Shown: positions 42,936-51,802, counted from the stretch's first letter. The stretch: 64,000 nt of DNA from Hydrogenophaga sp. (GCF_019635465.1 NZ_JAHBZK010000006.1:1-64000), one strand, 5' to 3'. The notes: generated from the letters alone by a model not told the origin. Program-made: numbers and translations.

Positions 42936-43200
42936 TCAGCCGATGCCGGCGAAAATGCCGCCATCAACCATGATTTCAGCGGAAGTGACGTACTTGGATT
43001 CGTCACTCGCCAGCCACAGGGCCGTGTAGGCCACGTCCCATGCCTCTCCCATGCGGCCCATGGGACGCTGCCGGTCCCGCTTGGCCAGCGTTTCTTCCAG
43101 CGAGGCCTCCTGATATCCGTCCGCCAAGGCCAGTGAAGGTTGCCGAACCATGGGCGTATTCATCAGGTCGGGCATCAGCACGTTCGAGCGGATGCCTCGC
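42936..43200 (-). pseudogene. SDR-family C-terminal fragment directly after the thiolase stop
   Basis: Immediately after the thiolase stop codon (TGA at 43203-43201) the next in-phase codons read RGIRSNVLMPDLMNTPMV, then RMGEAWDVAYTALWLASDES and EIMVDGG, ending at 42936. This is the last ~85 residues of a short-chain dehydrogenase without its Rossmann motif or active site. No start codon or ribosome site fits. It marks a deletion that joined the thiolase gene to the middle of an SDR gene. Confidence 0.75.
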
Positions 43201-44388
43201 TCAGCCTGCGCGCCCGTACAGGGTTACCACGGTGACGCCACCCAGGCCCGCGTTGTGCTGCAGGGCGAATCGCGCACCCTCAACCTGGCGTTCTTCGGCG
43301 CTACCGCGGATCTGGTGGGTCAGCTCGTAACACTGCGCCAGGCCGGTCGCGCCCAGCGGATGGCCTTTGGACAGCAACCCGCCCGAGGGGTTGACGACGA
43401 CCGCGCCGCCATAGGTGTTGCCGTTGGCCTCGACGAAGGCCTGGGCCTCTCCGACGGGGCAGAACCCCAAGCCCTCGTAGCTGAGCAGCTCGTTCTGCGC
43501 GAAGCAGTCGTGCAGTTCGCACACGTCGATGTCCTGCGGCCCCACGCCCGCCGCCTTGTAGACCTGGTGGGCGGCCTCGCGCGTCATGTCGAAGCCCACG
43601 ACGGAAATCCCCGACTTCTCGTCGAACGTGCCGGGACGGTCGGACACCAGCGACTGCGCCAGCACCTGGACGTTGGTGCCCAGCCCCATCTTCTGCGCGA
43701 ACTTCTTGCTGACAAATACCGCCGCCGCGGCGCCGCAGGTTGGCGGGCAGGCCATCAGGCGGGTCATGGTGCCGGGCACCAGGGACGAGCTAGCCATCAC
43801 TTCTTCCTCCGTCACCTCCTTGCGGAACAGCGCCAGCGGATTGCGCGCGGCATGGCGGCTCGCCTTGGCGCGGATCTTGGCGAAGGTTTCCAGCGAGGTG
43901 CCGTACCGGTCCATGTGCTCGCGGCCCGCCGCGGCGAAGTAGCGGATCGCCATGGGCAGCTCCGGATGGCCGAACACTTCGTCCATGACCCCGTTGAAGC
44001 GATCAAGCGGGTCGGGCCGGTCATCCCAATAGTTCTTCAGGGCACCGGAAGGCATCTGCTCGAAGCCCACCGCGAGGGCGCAGTCGACCGAGCCGTTGGC
44101 CACTGCCTTGCGCGCCAGGTACAGCGCAGTGGAGCCGGAGGCGCAATTGTTGTTGACGTTGATCACCGGCACGCCGGTCATGCCGACTTCATAGACAGCG
44201 CGCTGGCCGCTGGCCGAGTCGCCATAGACATAACCCGCATAGACGTCCTGCACGTCGGAGTAGGCGAGGCCGGCGTCCTGCAGCGCCTGGCGGATCGCCT
44301 GCGCGGCCATTTCCGGATACGGCAGGTTGTCTCCGGGTTTCTTGAAAGGGGTCATGCCGACACCGGCGACGAGAACGGGTTCTGACAT
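43201..44388 (-). CDS. SCP-x-type thiolase (acetyl-CoA acetyltransferase-like)
   Basis: 395 residues; ATG 44388 with GGAGG seven bases upstream. Thiolase core: VLVAGVGMTPFKKPGD, nucleophile Cys in VNNNCASGSTALYLA (about residue 88), CELHDCFAQNELLSYEG and the C-terminal NPSGGLLSKGHPLGATGLA. This is the sterol-carrier-protein-x/lipid-transfer subfamily, lacking the second Cys-Gly motif of classic thiolases. It should cleave a 3-oxoacyl-CoA, possibly methyl-branched. First gene of the minus-strand operon and divergent from a TetR regulator across the GGTACC array. Confidence 0.9.
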   Translation of the reverse strand: MSEPVLVAGVGMTPFKKPGDNLPYPEMAAQAIRQALQDAGLAYSDVQDVYAGYVYGDSASGQRAVYEVGMTGVPVINVNNNCASGSTALYLARKAVANGSVDCALAVGFEQMPSGALKNYWDDRPDPLDRFNGVMDEVFGHPELPMAIRYFAAAGREHMDRYGTSLETFAKIRAKASRHAARNPLALFRKEVTEEEVMASSSLVPGTMTRLMACPPTCGAAAAVFVSKKFAQKMGLGTNVQVLAQSLVSDRPGTFDEKSGISVVGFDMTREAAHQVYKAAGVGPQDIDVCELHDCFAQNELLSYEGLGFCPVGEAQAFVEANGNTYGGAVVVNPSGGLLSKGHPLGATGLAQCYELTHQIRGSAEERQVEGARFALQHNAGLGGVTVVTLYGRAG

Positions 44389-44497
44389 TGCGATACCTCC
44401 GGGTTGATTCATCAAAACGTACGTTGAATCGAAGCGCACCGCACAATCCGCATGCTGTCCGCAACAGCGGGAAGGACGTTGTGCATGCTTTTCAGTG

Positions 44498-44566
44498 GGT
44501 ACTATTTCGCATAAATTGGTACCATTAGATGCCCTTCATCGGTACCATGTCAAATGATTTGGTACC
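44498..44566. promoter_or_regulatory. Array of GGTACC operator half-palindromes between thiolase and tetR
   Basis: GGTACC at 44518-44523, 44541-44546 and 44561-44566, plus the related GGTACT at 44498-44503: spacing 20, 23 and 20 bases. The third is embedded in the longer palindrome ATTTGGTACCGAAT. They fill the space upstream of the tetR start and sit 110-180 bases upstream of the thiolase start, as expected for a TetR controlling itself and the divergent operon. Confidence 0.75.
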
Positions 44567-44589
44567 GAATTTGACTGGTGAAAACCCTT

Positions 44590-45285
44590 ATGAGAAAGAA
44601 TCTCACCGACGACGACTTCATGGATGCGTTGACCGATCTGCTGCTCGCGGAGGGCATCAACGGCCTGACGGTGGGCGAGATCGCCGCACGGCTGCACTGT
44701 TCGCGGCGGCGCCTCTACGACGTTGCGCAGACGAAGGAAGAGATCTTCTGCGCGGCGGCTGAGCACTTCTTCAACCGCATCCTGGGCCAGAGCGAAGCGC
44801 TGGTCGGCCGTGAGCAGGATCTGACAGCGGCGCTCGCCGCCTACCTCAACGTAGGTGTTCAGGCGGCCGGCCGGATCGGCGTCCAGTTCCTGAAGGATCT
44901 GGAATACTCCGCGACCGCCAGGAGCATCTTCGACCGCTACCAACAGGCGCGCACCATGAGGCTGTCCCAACTGATCGACGAGGGAGTGCAGCAGGGCGTG
45001 TTCGCGCCCTGCCACGGGTTGGTGGTGTCCGAACTCATCCTGGGCGCCGCGCTGAGGCTGCGCCGCCCGGCCTTCCTCGCCCAGGCCAACCTGACCATCG
45101 AGGAGGCCTTTCAGGAGTTCTACCGGGTATTGCTGGGTGGACTTCTGATCGACTCAGCCACTCCGAAAGTGACTCAGGATGGCACGCGGACAGGCCGGAC
45201 TACCGCGCGGCGCACATTCGCAAAGAAAGATGTTGGTGCTGACGAGGTCGGCGCGATGTTGATGGCCGCCTGGAACCGCGATTAG
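44590..45285 (+). CDS. TetR-family transcriptional regulator
   Basis: 231 residues from ATG 44590 (a GTG at 44578 is the alternative; neither has a strong ribosome site). HTH: MDALTDLLLAEGINGLTVGE then IAARLHCSRRRLYDVAQTKE, followed by a helical ligand domain. Divergent from the thiolase-LIV-ligase operon with GGTACC sites between, so it is very likely its repressor, released by an acyl-CoA or acid intermediate. The 3' end lies against a dehydratase remnant. Confidence 0.88.
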   Translation: MRKNLTDDDFMDALTDLLLAEGINGLTVGEIAARLHCSRRRLYDVAQTKEEIFCAAAEHFFNRILGQSEALVGREQDLTAALAAYLNVGVQAAGRIGVQFLKDLEYSATARSIFDRYQQARTMRLSQLIDEGVQQGVFAPCHGLVVSELILGAALRLRRPAFLAQANLTIEEAFQEFYRVLLGGLLIDSATPKVTQDGTRTGRTTARRTFAKKDVGADEVGAMLMAAWNRD

Positions 45286-45388
45286 TACTACAGCCGTAGC
45301 GATATCCGCTGCGGTGATGGTCTTCGAGAAGCAGGCGTTCATACCCGTCTGCAGATCTTCGGACGTCGTAGCCGTTCTGATCGTTCAT
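45286..45388 (-). pseudogene. MaoC-type dehydratase N-terminal remnant
   Basis: From ATG 45388 the minus strand reads MNDQNGYD, then after a one-base frameshift EDLQTGMNACFSKTITAADI. This is the start of MaoC-like enoyl-CoA hydratases. Only about 30 codons remain before the tetR 3' end. It begins 14 bases after the acyl-CoA dehydrogenase stop on the same strand, so it was once the next gene of that operon. Confidence 0.55.
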
Positions 45389-45402
45389 CGTCTGCTCATC
45401 TT

Positions 45403-47187
45403 TCAGAGCTGGTCGTCCGACAATGCCAACGTGCTGGCCGCTCCATTGATCACGATGTCGCGCAGCGCGGAAGCCTCCACTAGGACGTGCGTCGCGTAGT
45501 GACTGGCCGTGATGCGCTTGGCACTCAGGAAGCCCGCATCGCCAGCGCCCGCCGCCAGTTGCGCCGTCGCGGCCTCAGCCATGCGCGCCGACAGCCAGCC
45601 CCCGATCACGGTGCCCGCCAGTCGAAGGAAGGGTACTGCGCCTGCGGCACAATCCTGCGACTGCGCATCACTGTGGACGAGCAGCCAATCAGCGCTTTCC
45701 TCCAGGGCATGAGCTGTTTTCATCAGCGCATCCCCGATTGGCTCGAGTTCCGGGTCGCGCGCATCCATCAGCCGGCGCGCATCGCTGTCGATACGAGCCA
45801 GTAACGCCTTCAGCGTGCGCCCACCCTCGCGCGCCAGCTTGCGGCCAATCAGGTCGTTGGCCTGGATGCCCGTGGTGCCTTCATAGATCGTCGTGATGCG
45901 GGCGTCGCGGAAGTACTGCGCAGCACCGGTTTCCTCGACGTAGCCCATGCCGCCATGGATCTGCACGCCGTCGGAGGTGATGCCCTGCGCGCTGTCAGTG
46001 CACCAGCCTTTGACCACTGGCGTCAGCAGGCCGACAAGGGCCTGTGCCTGCGCGCGCTCCTGGGTGTCGGGGTGACCGGCGGCACGGTCCATCTGGCCGG
46101 CGCAGAAATAGGCCAGCGCGCGCATCGCCTCGGTTCGCGCCTTCATGTCCATCAGCATGCGCCGCACGTCGGGGTGGCCGGCGATGGTGCCGCTGACGGC
46201 CAGCGCCGGCTTGCCCTGCACGCGCTCGAGCGCATAGGCCCGAGCATGCTGGTAGGCGCGCTCGGAAACGCCCACGCCCTCCAGCCCCACATTCAACCGC
46301 GCGTGGTTCATCATCGTGAACATGCAGGCCAGCCCCTGGTGCGGCTCACCGACGAGATAGCCGATGGCGCCCCCGCGCTCGCCGAAGCTCATGGACGCCG
46401 TGGGGCTGCCATGGATGCCCAGCTTGTGCTCGATCGAAGTGCAGGAAAGGTCATTGCGTTCACCCAGGGAGCCGTCGCCGTTGACCAGGAATTTCGGGCA
46501 CAGGAACAGCGAGATGCCTTTGACGCCCGGCGGCGCATCGGGCAGGCGAGCGAGCACCAGGTGCACGATGTTCTCGGCCATGTCGTGCTCTCCCCAGGTG
46601 ATGAAGATCTTGTTGCCGCTGATGCGGTAGTGATCCCCCTCGGGTACGGCGCGGCTGCGCAGCGCGGCCAGATCGGATCCGGCCTGCGGTTCGGTGAGAT
46701 TCATGGTACCGGTCCAGCGACCTGCGATCATCGGCTCGAGAAAGCGCTGCTTGAGGGCGCCGCTGCCGTGGTGGGCGATCGCCTCCACGGCACCGAGCGT
46801 GAGCATCTGGCAGAGGCTGAAGGCCAGGTTGGACGACTTCCACATCTCCAGCACGGCGGTGGACACCAGCGTCGGCAGGCCTTGGCCGCCCCATTCGGTG
46901 GAGGCCGGCATGCCGATCCAGCCGTTCTCGCAGAAGCTGGACCAGGCTTCGCGAAATCCATCGGCAGACGTGACCTCGCCATCGTTCCAGCGCGCGCCCT
47001 GCACGTCGCCCGGACGATTCAGCGGATCCAGCACGCCAGCGGCATAGTTGGCAGCCTCCCGCAAAATTGCCTCGACCAATTCAGGCGTGGTCTCCTCATG
47101 GCCGGGCTGGGCGCAGATCGCCTCCAGGCCTCCCACTTCTTTCATCGTGAACAGCATGTCGCGCAAAGGCGCGGTGTAAACGGACAT
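45403..47187 (-). CDS. Acyl-CoA dehydrogenase, long (~600-residue) type
   Basis: 594 residues. Acyl-CoA dehydrogenase motifs: MNLTEPQAGSDLAALRSRAV (FAD/substrate site), ISGNKIFITWGEHDMAENIV, CTSIEHKLGIHGSPTASM and IHGGMGYVEETGAAQYFRDA, IYEGTTGIQANDL. It has the extra C-terminal domain of the DmdC/AcdH-like group (~590 residues) and not the 380-residue form. It oxidises an acyl-CoA to the 2-enoyl-CoA, passing electrons to ETF. Downstream of a ligase and a crotonase in the same operon. Confidence 0.92.
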   Translation of the reverse strand: MSVYTAPLRDMLFTMKEVGGLEAICAQPGHEETTPELVEAILREAANYAAGVLDPLNRPGDVQGARWNDGEVTSADGFREAWSSFCENGWIGMPASTEWGGQGLPTLVSTAVLEMWKSSNLAFSLCQMLTLGAVEAIAHHGSGALKQRFLEPMIAGRWTGTMNLTEPQAGSDLAALRSRAVPEGDHYRISGNKIFITWGEHDMAENIVHLVLARLPDAPPGVKGISLFLCPKFLVNGDGSLGERNDLSCTSIEHKLGIHGSPTASMSFGERGGAIGYLVGEPHQGLACMFTMMNHARLNVGLEGVGVSERAYQHARAYALERVQGKPALAVSGTIAGHPDVRRMLMDMKARTEAMRALAYFCAGQMDRAAGHPDTQERAQAQALVGLLTPVVKGWCTDSAQGITSDGVQIHGGMGYVEETGAAQYFRDARITTIYEGTTGIQANDLIGRKLAREGGRTLKALLARIDSDARRLMDARDPELEPIGDALMKTAHALEESADWLLVHSDAQSQDCAAGAVPFLRLAGTVIGGWLSARMAEAATAQLAAGAGDAGFLSAKRITASHYATHVLVEASALRDIVINGAASTLALSDDQL

Positions 47188-47210
47188 CGCTTACTCCTTG
47201 TATCCCCGCA

Positions 47211-48437
47211 CTAGGAGTGCTTCCGATCGACCAGCAAGGGGGCATCAACGGCCAGATCGTCGGCTGATATCCATTCGATAGCGTCCAGCTTCAAACGGGT
47301 GCGTTGCTTGAAGATCTCGTGAAGAGCCTTCTCGGCCATTGCCGCCTCTCCGCCTGGGTTCAAGACGCCACGCAAGGTGATCGTTTCGCGATGCTGCTGG
47401 CTCGTGACCACCACTTGAGCTCGCTGGATAGGCGGAACCTGCGCCAACACCTCCTCGACGTTGCGCGGATAGATGAAGATTTCCCGGGCCTTTACACCCT
47501 GTCCGACCCGGCCTTCCAGAAGGTTGATGTGGCTGACGAAACCATCCGCTGAGGCGGCGCGTCCGCTGGCCACGTCGCCGGTGCCAAACCGCACGAGTGG
47601 CCAGCCACGGTTCATGGTGGTGACCACGATTTCACCGGTTTCACCCAAGGGCAGGGGAACGCCGGTTTGCGGGTCGCAGATCTGGACCAACCTTTCCGGT
47701 TGCACGGTGTAGCCTTCCTCGTCCGCTTCTTCGTAGCCGATGAGGCCGAAGTCACCGGTGGCGTATGCGGAGAAGATCTTGATGCCGTACCGGCTCTCGA
47801 GCGCGCGTCGCTTGCCCATCCAGTCGCCCATCTCCCCGCCGAGGAACGCCGACTTGAGCTTCCAGGCGCACGGCAGCGCGTGTCCCATGTTCTCCAGGGT
47901 CCGGATCAGTGTGAGAAAGAAGGCGGTGGAGGCACAGATGCAGGTGATGCCCAGTTCCAGGATCAGCTGGGCCTGCTGCTCGGCGCCACCTGGGCCGCAG
48001 GGGACGACGGTGGCGCCTGTGGCGGCGATGCCCTGATCGAGCAGCACGCCGGCGGGCACCAGGTGGTACGACCAGGTGTTCAGCACTCGGTCCTGCGGGC
48101 CGAGGCCTGCGCGCTGGAAGCAGTGGGCGAAACCGTGGCCGTCCTGGTCGTCCACCAACTGGGGTTCGTAGATGGGGCCGGGTGACACGAAGATGCGCTG
48201 GATCGCCGCTTCATCGACTGTCAGGAAGCCGCCAAAGGGCGGCGCCCGGCGTTGGCGCTCCAGTAGCGCGTCCTTGCTCGTGACGGGCAGGCGCGCCAGG
48301 TCCGCCGCGCTGCGGATGTCCTGTGGCGTCATGCGCGCGCGCTCGTAGATCTCGCGGATGGCGGGCGCCCGCTCGAAGGCGTGCTGCTGCGCCGCGCGCA
48401 GCGCGCCGAGACGATCGGATGGGAGGGAATGCGTCAT
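47211..48437 (-). CDS. Phenylacetate-CoA ligase-like AMP-dependent ligase
   Basis: 408 residues, the size of PaaK-like ligases. N-terminal REIYERARMTPQDIRSAADL, then FVSPGPIYEPQLVDDQDGHG, IFSAYATGDFGLIGYEE, GEIVVTTMNRGWPLVRFGTG and LLEGRVGQGVKAREIFIYPR. The usual Ser/Gly-rich P-loop is reduced to FVSPGP, so activity should be checked. Fourteen bases follow the crotonase stop. Probably activates a carboxylic acid feeding the acyl-CoA dehydrogenase next door. Confidence 0.82.
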   Translation of the reverse strand: MTHSLPSDRLGALRAAQQHAFERAPAIREIYERARMTPQDIRSAADLARLPVTSKDALLERQRRAPPFGGFLTVDEAAIQRIFVSPGPIYEPQLVDDQDGHGFAHCFQRAGLGPQDRVLNTWSYHLVPAGVLLDQGIAATGATVVPCGPGGAEQQAQLILELGITCICASTAFFLTLIRTLENMGHALPCAWKLKSAFLGGEMGDWMGKRRALESRYGIKIFSAYATGDFGLIGYEEADEEGYTVQPERLVQICDPQTGVPLPLGETGEIVVTTMNRGWPLVRFGTGDVASGRAASADGFVSHINLLEGRVGQGVKAREIFIYPRNVEEVLAQVPPIQRAQVVVTSQQHRETITLRGVLNPGGEAAMAEKALHEIFKQRTRLKLDAIEWISADDLAVDAPLLVDRKHS

Positions 48438-48451
48438 GGCCCGGCGCTCCC

Positions 48452-49270
48452 TTACTGGCCGGTGAACCGCGGTGAGCGCTTCTCTTCGAAGGCCAGCAAG
48501 CCCTCGCGCAGATCGGCGCTGTGCGCATGCACCTCCGAGGCGAGCAGCTCTAGGCGCAGCGCGGTCTCGATGGGTTGTTGCAGGCCGTCGTCGACCAGCG
48601 CTTTCATGCGCCTCAGGCCCAGCGGGCTCTTGGCGGCAATCTTGTCCACGAGCGCCTGGGTGGCCGTTTCCAGTTCACCAGGGGCCACCACCTGGTTAAC
48701 CAGGCCGGCCTCCATCAGTTCTTCCGCAGTGAGGAAGTCGCCGGTGAACAGCAGGTACTTGGCGCGTGTGGCCCCGATGATGCGGGGCAGGCGCACCGAC
48801 CCCCCTCCACCAGGCAGCAAACCGTAGTTGGCGTGGGCATCGCCGATCTTGGCGCCGCGAACGGCGAGCACCAGGTCGCAGCAGAGCACCAGCTCGAGGC
48901 CGCCCGCCAGGGCCAGCCCGTTGAGTGCGGCGATCACCGGCTTGGGGAAACTGTCCAGCCGGTTCATCGTGGCCAGCACGGTGTCGAGGAAGCGGCGCGG
49001 GCCGTCCAGATCCAGATCCGATTGCGACCGAACGTACTTGAGGTCGGCCCCGGCGCAAAAAGCCCGGCCCGTGCCGGTGAGAACCACCGCGCGCACGTCT
49101 GGGTTCTTCTCGGCGTCGTTCAAGGCCTGATCGAGGCCGCCGAGCACTTCGGGCGTAAGGGCGTTCATCGCGTCCGGCCGGTTCAGGCGGATCCACATCG
49201 CACCTTGGCGGACTTCCGCGGCAACAGCGGCGGGCGGCATCGTTTCCATTTCCTGGGCTTGGTTCTTCAT
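48452..49270 (-). CDS. Crotonase-family enoyl-CoA hydratase/isomerase
   Basis: 272 residues. Crotonase core: RLNRPDAMNALTPEVLGGLD, GTGRAFCAGADLKYV (oxyanion hole) and LNGLALAGGLELVLCCDLVL. Compared with rat mitochondrial enoyl-CoA hydratase, the first catalytic Glu is kept (GGLELV), but the second, in the GQPE position, appears as GDAH. It may therefore be an isomerase or a different crotonase rather than a standard hydratase. C terminus ends EEKRSPRFTGQ. First gene of the unit, divergent from the racemase gene 105 bases away. Confidence 0.87.
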   Translation of the reverse strand: MKNQAQEMETMPPAAVAAEVRQGAMWIRLNRPDAMNALTPEVLGGLDQALNDAEKNPDVRAVVLTGTGRAFCAGADLKYVRSQSDLDLDGPRRFLDTVLATMNRLDSFPKPVIAALNGLALAGGLELVLCCDLVLAVRGAKIGDAHANYGLLPGGGGSVRLPRIIGATRAKYLLFTGDFLTAEELMEAGLVNQVVAPGELETATQALVDKIAAKSPLGLRRMKALVDDGLQQPIETALRLELLASEVHAHSADLREGLLAFEEKRSPRFTGQ

Positions 49271-49337
49271 GGGCGGATTCTGCGATTCAAGGGTCGGTTT
49301 GGCTCTCAGGGGATTCCATTACTGCATGGTCGTTCAA

Positions 49338-49353
49338 TTTACTTTACAGTAAA
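49338..49353. promoter_or_regulatory. TTTAC/GTAAA palindrome between crotonase and racemase genes
   Basis: TTTAC-A-GTAAA (49343-49353), preceded by another TTTAC at 49338. It lies in the 105-base divergent intergenic region and matches two sites upstream of the downstream thiolase (50484-50495, 50505-50515). It may be the operator of an unlinked or nearby TetR regulator. Confidence 0.5.
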
Positions 49354-49375
49354 AATGATCAACAGAAAGGTCGAC

Positions 49376-50443
49376 ATGAATCCACCGATTGCATCGCAGG
49401 GATCTCCGCTGAAGGGGATCAGGATCGTTGAGTTCGAGGGCATCGGCCCGGGGCCGCTGGCCGGCCTGTTTCTGGCGCAGCTGGGCGCGGATGTCACGGT
49501 CGTGGCTCGTCCGGGTCCTGGCGCTTTGCCGAAGGACATGACGCCGCGCGAGGACGGCTTGCTGTCGCGTGGCAAGCGTCGGGTGGTTCTGAACCTGAAG
49601 CAGGAAAACGACAGGGACCGCGCGTTGGAGATCGTCGCGGCCAGCGATGGCTTGATCGAGGGCAACCGGCCGGGTGTCATGGAACGCCTAGGCCTGGGGC
49701 CCGGCGTCTGCGGGCGCTTGAACCCGCGCCTGGTATATGGGCGCATGACCGGCTGGGGACAGGACGGACCGCTGGCCCAGGCCGCCGGCCACGACATGAA
49801 CTACGTGGCGCTCACGGGCCTGATGGCGCTGACGGAGCGCCCCGGCCACCCGCCCATATTGCCTCCCACGGTGCTCGGCGATGCGGCGGGCGCACTGGGC
49901 TTCTCGCTGGGCATGGTGTCGGGCCTGCTGGCCGCCAGGACGAGCGGGCAGGGCTGCGTGGTGGATGGCGCCATCGTGGATGTGCTGGCCATGCTGTCGC
50001 CGCTGGTACAGCTCGTCAGCGCCGCGGGCGGCTTCGATGCAGGCGTGCCGAGTGTGTTCCATGACTCGCCCTTCTACGACCGCTACCTCTGCGCCGATGG
50101 TCGCTACGTCACCGTGGGAGCGATCGAGCCACCGTTCTACGCACTGCTGCTGGAGCGGCTCGGGCTGAGCGACGTGGTGCTGTCCGAGCAGATGGACCGG
50201 TCCGCTTGGCCTGCATTGAAGGCGCGCATGGCGGCGCTCTTTGCATCGCGGCCCAGTGCGCACTGGACGCAGTTGCTGGAAGGCACAGACGCCTGCTACG
50301 CGCCGGTCTTGAACATGGCCGAGGCGGCCAGGCACCCTCACAACGTGGCGCGTGGCCTCTACCACGTGACACCGGCGGGCGATGTCGAGACCGTCAGAGG
50401 GCTGCGCTTCGCCGCGCTGGCGGACCGCGCCACCAGGGCCTGA
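49376..50443 (+). CDS. Alpha-methylacyl-CoA racemase-like (CaiB/BaiF, family III)
   Basis: 355 residues from ATG 49376 (AAAGG upstream; ATG 49355 possible). N terminus LKGIRIVEFEGIGPGPLAGL. All three active-site segments of Amacr are present: His in AAGHDMNYVALTG, Asp in VLGDAAGALGF and Glu in VGAIEPPFYALLL. These distinguish racemases from CoA-transferases in the family. It would interconvert 2R and 2S methyl-branched acyl-CoAs before beta-oxidation, which gives the clearest hint to the pathway substrate. Confidence 0.85.
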   Translation: MNPPIASQGSPLKGIRIVEFEGIGPGPLAGLFLAQLGADVTVVARPGPGALPKDMTPREDGLLSRGKRRVVLNLKQENDRDRALEIVAASDGLIEGNRPGVMERLGLGPGVCGRLNPRLVYGRMTGWGQDGPLAQAAGHDMNYVALTGLMALTERPGHPPILPPTVLGDAAGALGFSLGMVSGLLAARTSGQGCVVDGAIVDVLAMLSPLVQLVSAAGGFDAGVPSVFHDSPFYDRYLCADGRYVTVGAIEPPFYALLLERLGLSDVVLSEQMDRSAWPALKARMAALFASRPSAHWTQLLEGTDACYAPVLNMAEAARHPHNVARGLYHVTPAGDVETVRGLRFAALADRATRA

Positions 50444-50482
50444 TCAGCCTCGGGATTTCCCTAGGCGGCTTGCGTGAATTTG

Positions 50483-50515
50483 ACTATATAGTAAATCACT
50501 TTTATTTATAGTAGA
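50483..50515. promoter_or_regulatory. Two A/T-rich operator-like sites upstream of the second thiolase
   Basis: Palindrome ACTATATAGT (50483-50492) running into TAGTAAA, and TTTATAGTAGA (50505-50515). Together with 49343-49353 they share a TWTAYAGTARA consensus. They lie 50-80 bases upstream of the TTG start of the thiolase. Confidence 0.5.
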
Positions 50516-50563
50516 TTGGCGCTGATGCGGCGCCAACCATCGATCCAGTACAGGAGAAGCGCG

Positions 50564-51802
50564 TTGGAAGACATCTACGTCGTTGGTGTGGGGATGACCC
50601 CGTTTGGCCGGCATCTGAACAAGGACATCAAGCAGCTGACGCGCGAGGCCACTGAGGCGGCGTTGCTGGACGCCGGGATCCGGCGGGAGGACTTGCAGGC
50701 AGCCTTCTTCGGCAACACCTCGCAGGGCCACATGGATGGTCAGCACATGATCCGCGGGCAGATCGCCCTGCGTGCCATGGGGATCGGCCGCATTCCGGTG
50801 GTCAACGTAGAAAACGCCTGCGCCAGCGGCTCGTCCGCGTTCGTGCTGGCGTGCAACCACGTCCGCTCCGGTGCCGGCGAGGTGGCTCTGGCCATCGGTT
50901 CGGAGAAGATGTTCACCGCGGACAAGCAGAAGATGTTCTCGGTCTTCGACAGCGCCTGGGATCTGTCGAGGGCAGGCGAGATTCGCGAAAACCTGATGCT
51001 GCTCGGGCGCGACGTGGTGGTGCCGGAGGGCTCCACTTCGCCCAAGCCCTACAGCGTGTTCATGGATGTGTACGCGGCCTTCGCCCGTTCCCACATGCGC
51101 AGCTTCGGCACTACGCAGCGCCAGCTGGCGGCCGTCTCGGCCAAGAACCACGCGCATTCGGTGCACAACCCGCTGTCGCAGTACCAAGTGGCCTACAGCA
51201 TCGAAGACGTGCTGGGCGCCCCGCCCATCACCTACCCTTTGACGCTGCCGATGTGCTCGCCGGTGTCGGATGGCGCCGCTGCGGTCATCGTGTGTAGCCG
51301 GTCCGCGCTCCAGCGGCTGGGCATCGACACGCGCCGGGCGATCCGGGTGCTGGCAGCCCTCGTTCAAAGCGGCTCGGACCGCAGCGAGGACGACCATGCC
51401 AGCCATTGCACCGCACTGGCGGCCCGCCGGGCGTACGAACTGGCCGGTGTGGGGCCGGACGACATCTCCGTGGCCGAAGTCCACGATGCCACGGCCATGG
51501 GCGAAATCATCCAGTCCGAAAACCTGGGCTTCTGCGAGTTCGGCCAGGGCGGTGTGATCGCCGAGCGGGGCGACACCCGCATCGGTGGGCGCATTCCCAT
51601 CAACCCCTCTGGCGGCCTGGAGTCCAAGGGGCATCCGGTCGGCGCGACGGGGCTGGCACAGGTGCACGAGCTGGTGACTCAACTGCGCGCGGAAGCCGGT
51701 ACCCGGCAGGTAGAAGGCGCGCGCATCGCCCTGGCAGAAAACGGCGGGGGCCTCGAGGGCATCGAGGAAGCCGTGGCCTGCATCACCATCCTGGCGCGTT
51801 GA
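50564..51802 (+). CDS. SCP-x-type thiolase of the second operon
   Basis: 412 residues. Start chosen at TTG 50564 because AGGAG lies seven bases upstream and the next residues EDIYVVGVGMTPFGRHL are the family N terminus; the upstream ATG has no ribosome site. Nucleophile Cys in VVNVENACASGSSAFVLACN, then VAEVHDATAMGEIIQSE and NPSGGLESKGHPVGATGLAQ. In the first operon's thiolase the equivalent of HDAT is HDCF, so the two are clearly diverged. Likely acts on a 3-oxoacyl-CoA from the same type of substrate. Confidence 0.88.
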   Translation: MEDIYVVGVGMTPFGRHLNKDIKQLTREATEAALLDAGIRREDLQAAFFGNTSQGHMDGQHMIRGQIALRAMGIGRIPVVNVENACASGSSAFVLACNHVRSGAGEVALAIGSEKMFTADKQKMFSVFDSAWDLSRAGEIRENLMLLGRDVVVPEGSTSPKPYSVFMDVYAAFARSHMRSFGTTQRQLAAVSAKNHAHSVHNPLSQYQVAYSIEDVLGAPPITYPLTLPMCSPVSDGAAAVIVCSRSALQRLGIDTRRAIRVLAALVQSGSDRSEDDHASHCTALAARRAYELAGVGPDDISVAEVHDATAMGEIIQSENLGFCEFGQGGVIAERGDTRIGGRIPINPSGGLESKGHPVGATGLAQVHELVTQLRAEAGTRQVEGARIALAENGGGLEGIEEAVACITILAR

